Below the pieces are notes generated by a model. It did not search any database. It saw only the letters and a program-made list of their open reading frames with translations, and had not been told where the DNA came from. From positions 1 through 12,016 of the forward strand of contig JAFAKI010000201.1 in assembly GCA_019235595.1 (NCBI GenBank): a DNA stretch of 12,016 nt, written 5' to 3'. The DNA comes from Mucilaginibacter sp. (GTDB taxonomy: Bacteria > Bacteroidota > Bacteroidia > Sphingobacteriales > Sphingobacteriaceae). Below, one piece after another: positions 10,165 to 12,016 of the stretch (the stretch's first letter is position 1; every line of letters starts with the position of its first letter). The translations under genes and the position numbers were made by a program.

Positions 10165-12016
10165 ATGAGTTTAAATGTAATTAAAAAGGTTATCGACCTG
10201 GGTGACGGACGCACCATTGAGATCGAAACCGGTAAACTGGCCAAACAGGCTGATGGGTCTGTAGTTGTGAAAATGGGAGATACGATGTTGCTGGCCACTG
10301 TCGTTTCTTCGCCCGAAGCAAAAGAAGGAGTTGATTTTCTACCACTATCAGTTGACTACCAGGAGAAATATGCCGCCACTGGCCGTATCCCGGGTGGTTT
10401 TTTACGCCGTGAAGCAAGGCTTTCAGACTATGAGGTATTGATCTCTCGTTTGGTTGACCGCGCTTTGCGTCCCTTGTTCCCTGATGATTATCATGCTGAT
10501 ACGCAGGTGATGATCAGCTTAATTTCTGCCGATAAAGAAATTATGCCTGATTGCCTTGCTGGTTTAGCAGCATCAGCAGCTATTGCTGTTTCTGATATTC
10601 CGTTCAACGGACCTATTTCTGAGGTACGTGTAGCTAAAATTGACGGTCAGTTGGTGATCAACCCAACCATGACTGATCTGGAGCGTGCTACTTTAGAGTT
10701 CATCGTTGCAGGTTCTGAGTTTGACATTAACATGGTTGAAGGTGAAGCGAAAGAGATTCAGGAAGATGAAATGGTGGAAGCCATTAAATTCGCTCACGAG
10801 GCTATCAAAAAGCAAGTTTTCGTTCAACGCGAGCTGGCTATTGCTGTTGGCAAAACCGAAAAACGTGTTTATAGCCACGAAACCCATGATGAAGATCTGA
10901 AAAAAGCAGTTTATGCTGCTACCTATGATAAGGTTTATGCTATCGCTTCTTCTGCATCTGCAAAAGATGAGCGTGCAACCAAATTCAAAGAAGTTATTGA
11001 TAGCTATATCGAAACTTTAGGCGAGGAAGTGGAAGATATCACTAAATCACTTGCCAAAAAATATTATCACGATGTTGAGTATGACGCGATCCGTAACCTG
11101 GTATTAGACGAAGGTAAACGTTTGGATGGCCGTACTACTACACAGATACGCCCGATATGGAGCGAAGTAAGTTATCTTCCTTCAGCACATGGTTCGGCAA
11201 TTTTCACTCGTGGGGAAACGCAATCGCTAACAACCGTTACTTTAGGTTCTAAAGAGGATGAACAAATGATCGATGGCGCATTTATTAATGGCTATCAAAA
11301 ATTTATCCTTCACTATAATTTCCCTGGATTCTCAACCGGCGAAGTGCGCCCGAACAGAGGAGCTGGTCGTAGAGAAATCGGTCACGGTAACCTGGCAATG
11401 CGTTCACTGAAGCAGGTTTTACCTCCTGAAGATGAGAATCCATACACTATCCGTATAGTATCTGATATTTTGGAATCTAATGGTTCATCTTCAATGGCTA
11501 CTGTATGCGCAGGTACTTTGGCGCTGATGGATGCCGGTGTAAAGATCAAGGCTCCGGTAACCGGTATTGCTATGGGGTTGATCACCAATGAGATGGGAAC
11601 AAAATATGCGATCCTGTCTGATATATTAGGTGATGAAGACCACTTAGGCGACATGGACTTTAAAGTAACAGGTACCGAAAATGGAATCGTAGCTTGTCAA
11701 ATGGACCTGAAGATCAATGGTTTATCTTATGAGGTATTAGCAAAAGCTTTAGCTCAGGCAAAAGACGGTCGTTTACATATCTTAAATGAGATCAAAAAGA
11801 CCATCAGCGCGCCACGTGAGGACTACAAGCCACACGCGCCACGTATCGTTGTTATCAAGATTGATAAAGAGTTTATCGGTGCAGTTATTGGCCCTGGTGG
11901 TAAGATTATCCAGGAAATGCAGCGCGAAACAGGCGCAACCATTTCAATCGAAGAAAAAGACAACCAGGGTATCGTTCAAATATTTGCTGCAAACAAAGCT
12001 TCTATTGATGCTGCCG
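10165..12016 (+). CDS. pnp: Polyribonucleotide nucleotidyltransferase (PNPase), C-terminus cut by window edge
   Basis: PNPase degrades RNA 3' to 5' with phosphate, releasing nucleoside diphosphates, as a cytoplasmic trimer. From ATG 10165 the frame is open for 617 codons to the edge without a stop. Domains: first RNase PH core (about 10-140) with GRIPGGFLRRE (73-83), a variant of the FFRR loop; an alpha-helical domain (about 240-315); second RNase PH core (about 325-545) with FSTGEVRPNRGAGRREIGHGNLA and the catalytic region D486-ILGDE-D492-HLGDMD, matching the E. coli Asp486/Asp492 positions; and a KH domain with GPGG at 576-579. The KH end and the S1 domain lie outside the window (family about 700-720 residues). 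There is no Shine-Dalgarno; the 14 nt before the ATG are A-rich. It follows rpsO across a terminator and a leader hairpin. Confidence 0.97.
   Translation, partial: MSLNVIKKVIDLGDGRTIEIETGKLAKQADGSVVVKMGDTMLLATVVSSPEAKEGVDFLPLSVDYQEKYAATGRIPGGFLRREARLSDYEVLISRLVDRALRPLFPDDYHADTQVMISLISADKEIMPDCLAGLAASAAIAVSDIPFNGPISEVRVAKIDGQLVINPTMTDLERATLEFIVAGSEFDINMVEGEAKEIQEDEMVEAIKFAHEAIKKQVFVQRELAIAVGKTEKRVYSHETHDEDLKKAVYAATYDKVYAIASSASAKDERATKFKEVIDSYIETLGEEVEDITKSLAKKYYHDVEYDAIRNLVLDEGKRLDGRTTTQIRPIWSEVSYLPSAHGSAIFTRGETQSLTTVTLGSKEDEQMIDGAFINGYQKFILHYNFPGFSTGEVRPNRGAGRREIGHGNLAMRSLKQVLPPEDENPYTIRIVSDILESNGSSSMATVCAGTLALMDAGVKIKAPVTGIAMGLITNEMGTKYAILSDILGDEDHLGDMDFKVTGTENGIVACQMDLKINGLSYEVLAKALAQAKDGRLHILNEIKKTISAPREDYKPHAPRIVVIKIDKEFIGAVIGPGGKIIQEMQRETGATISIEEKDNQGIVQIFAANKASIDAA

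Overview
The window looks like chromosomal DNA of a Bacteroidota bacterium, most likely Sphingobacteriaceae (Mucilaginibacter/Pedobacter-like). Several genes are preceded by the Bacteroidota sigma-A promoter form (TTG/TTTG, about 19-20 nt, TAnnTTTG), Shine-Dalgarno sequences are mostly absent, and the protein variants (S15, MltG, PASTA protein) have a Bacteroidota flavour. The genus-level guess rests on recall of sequence style, not on a search.

Layout. (1) 1-1218, minus: N-terminal 406 codons of a rifamycin-inactivating phosphotransferase (Rph), cut by the left edge. (2) 1462-2490, plus: a GT4 glycosyltransferase, divergent from rph. (3) 2589-3017, minus: a VOC (glyoxalase-fold) protein, convergent with the glycosyltransferase across a strong hairpin. 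(4) 3228-3830, minus: an exported PrxQ/AhpC-type peroxiredoxin with its own promoter and terminator. (5) 4076-4160, minus: tRNA-Ser(UGA) with a textbook promoter almost touching the mature 5' end and a terminator nearly identical to that of the peroxiredoxin gene. (6) 7790 down to 4249, minus: a tightly packed five-gene operon encoding a membrane-anchored PASTA protein, a rhodanese, MltG, a YbgC-type thioesterase and a YihY/BrkB membrane protein. (7) 8039-9028, plus: D-Ala-D-Ala ligase, divergent from the operon. (8) 9061-9471, minus: a second hotdog thioesterase, convergent with ddl. (9) 9761-10039 and 10165-12016, plus: rpsO and pnp (pnp cut by the right edge), the widely conserved rpsO-pnp pair, here separated by an intrinsic terminator and a hairpin-bearing pnp leader.

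How the genes fit together. The centre of the window is a cell-envelope locus: ddl makes the D-Ala-D-Ala dipeptide, MltG cleaves nascent glycan strands, and PASTA domains in other bacteria bind peptidoglycan or muropeptides. The divergent ddl/PASTA intergenic region carries a 19-bp perfect palindrome and a related half-site, so shared control is possible. The right end is translation and RNA turnover. The left end is accessory: antibiotic inactivation and an unassigned sugar transferase.

Non-coding stretches (all under 300 bp) hold promoters, four intrinsic-terminator-like hairpins and several families of short repeats. The most structured is a GC-rich folded island at 9518-9596 between AT-rich GTTGAA-type repeats. 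I see no CRISPR array, insertion sequence, phage gene or new multi-gene defence system. The best candidates for something undescribed are the structured intergenic island, the ddl/PASTA palindrome, the palindrome on the rph promoter and the hairpin in the pnp leader.
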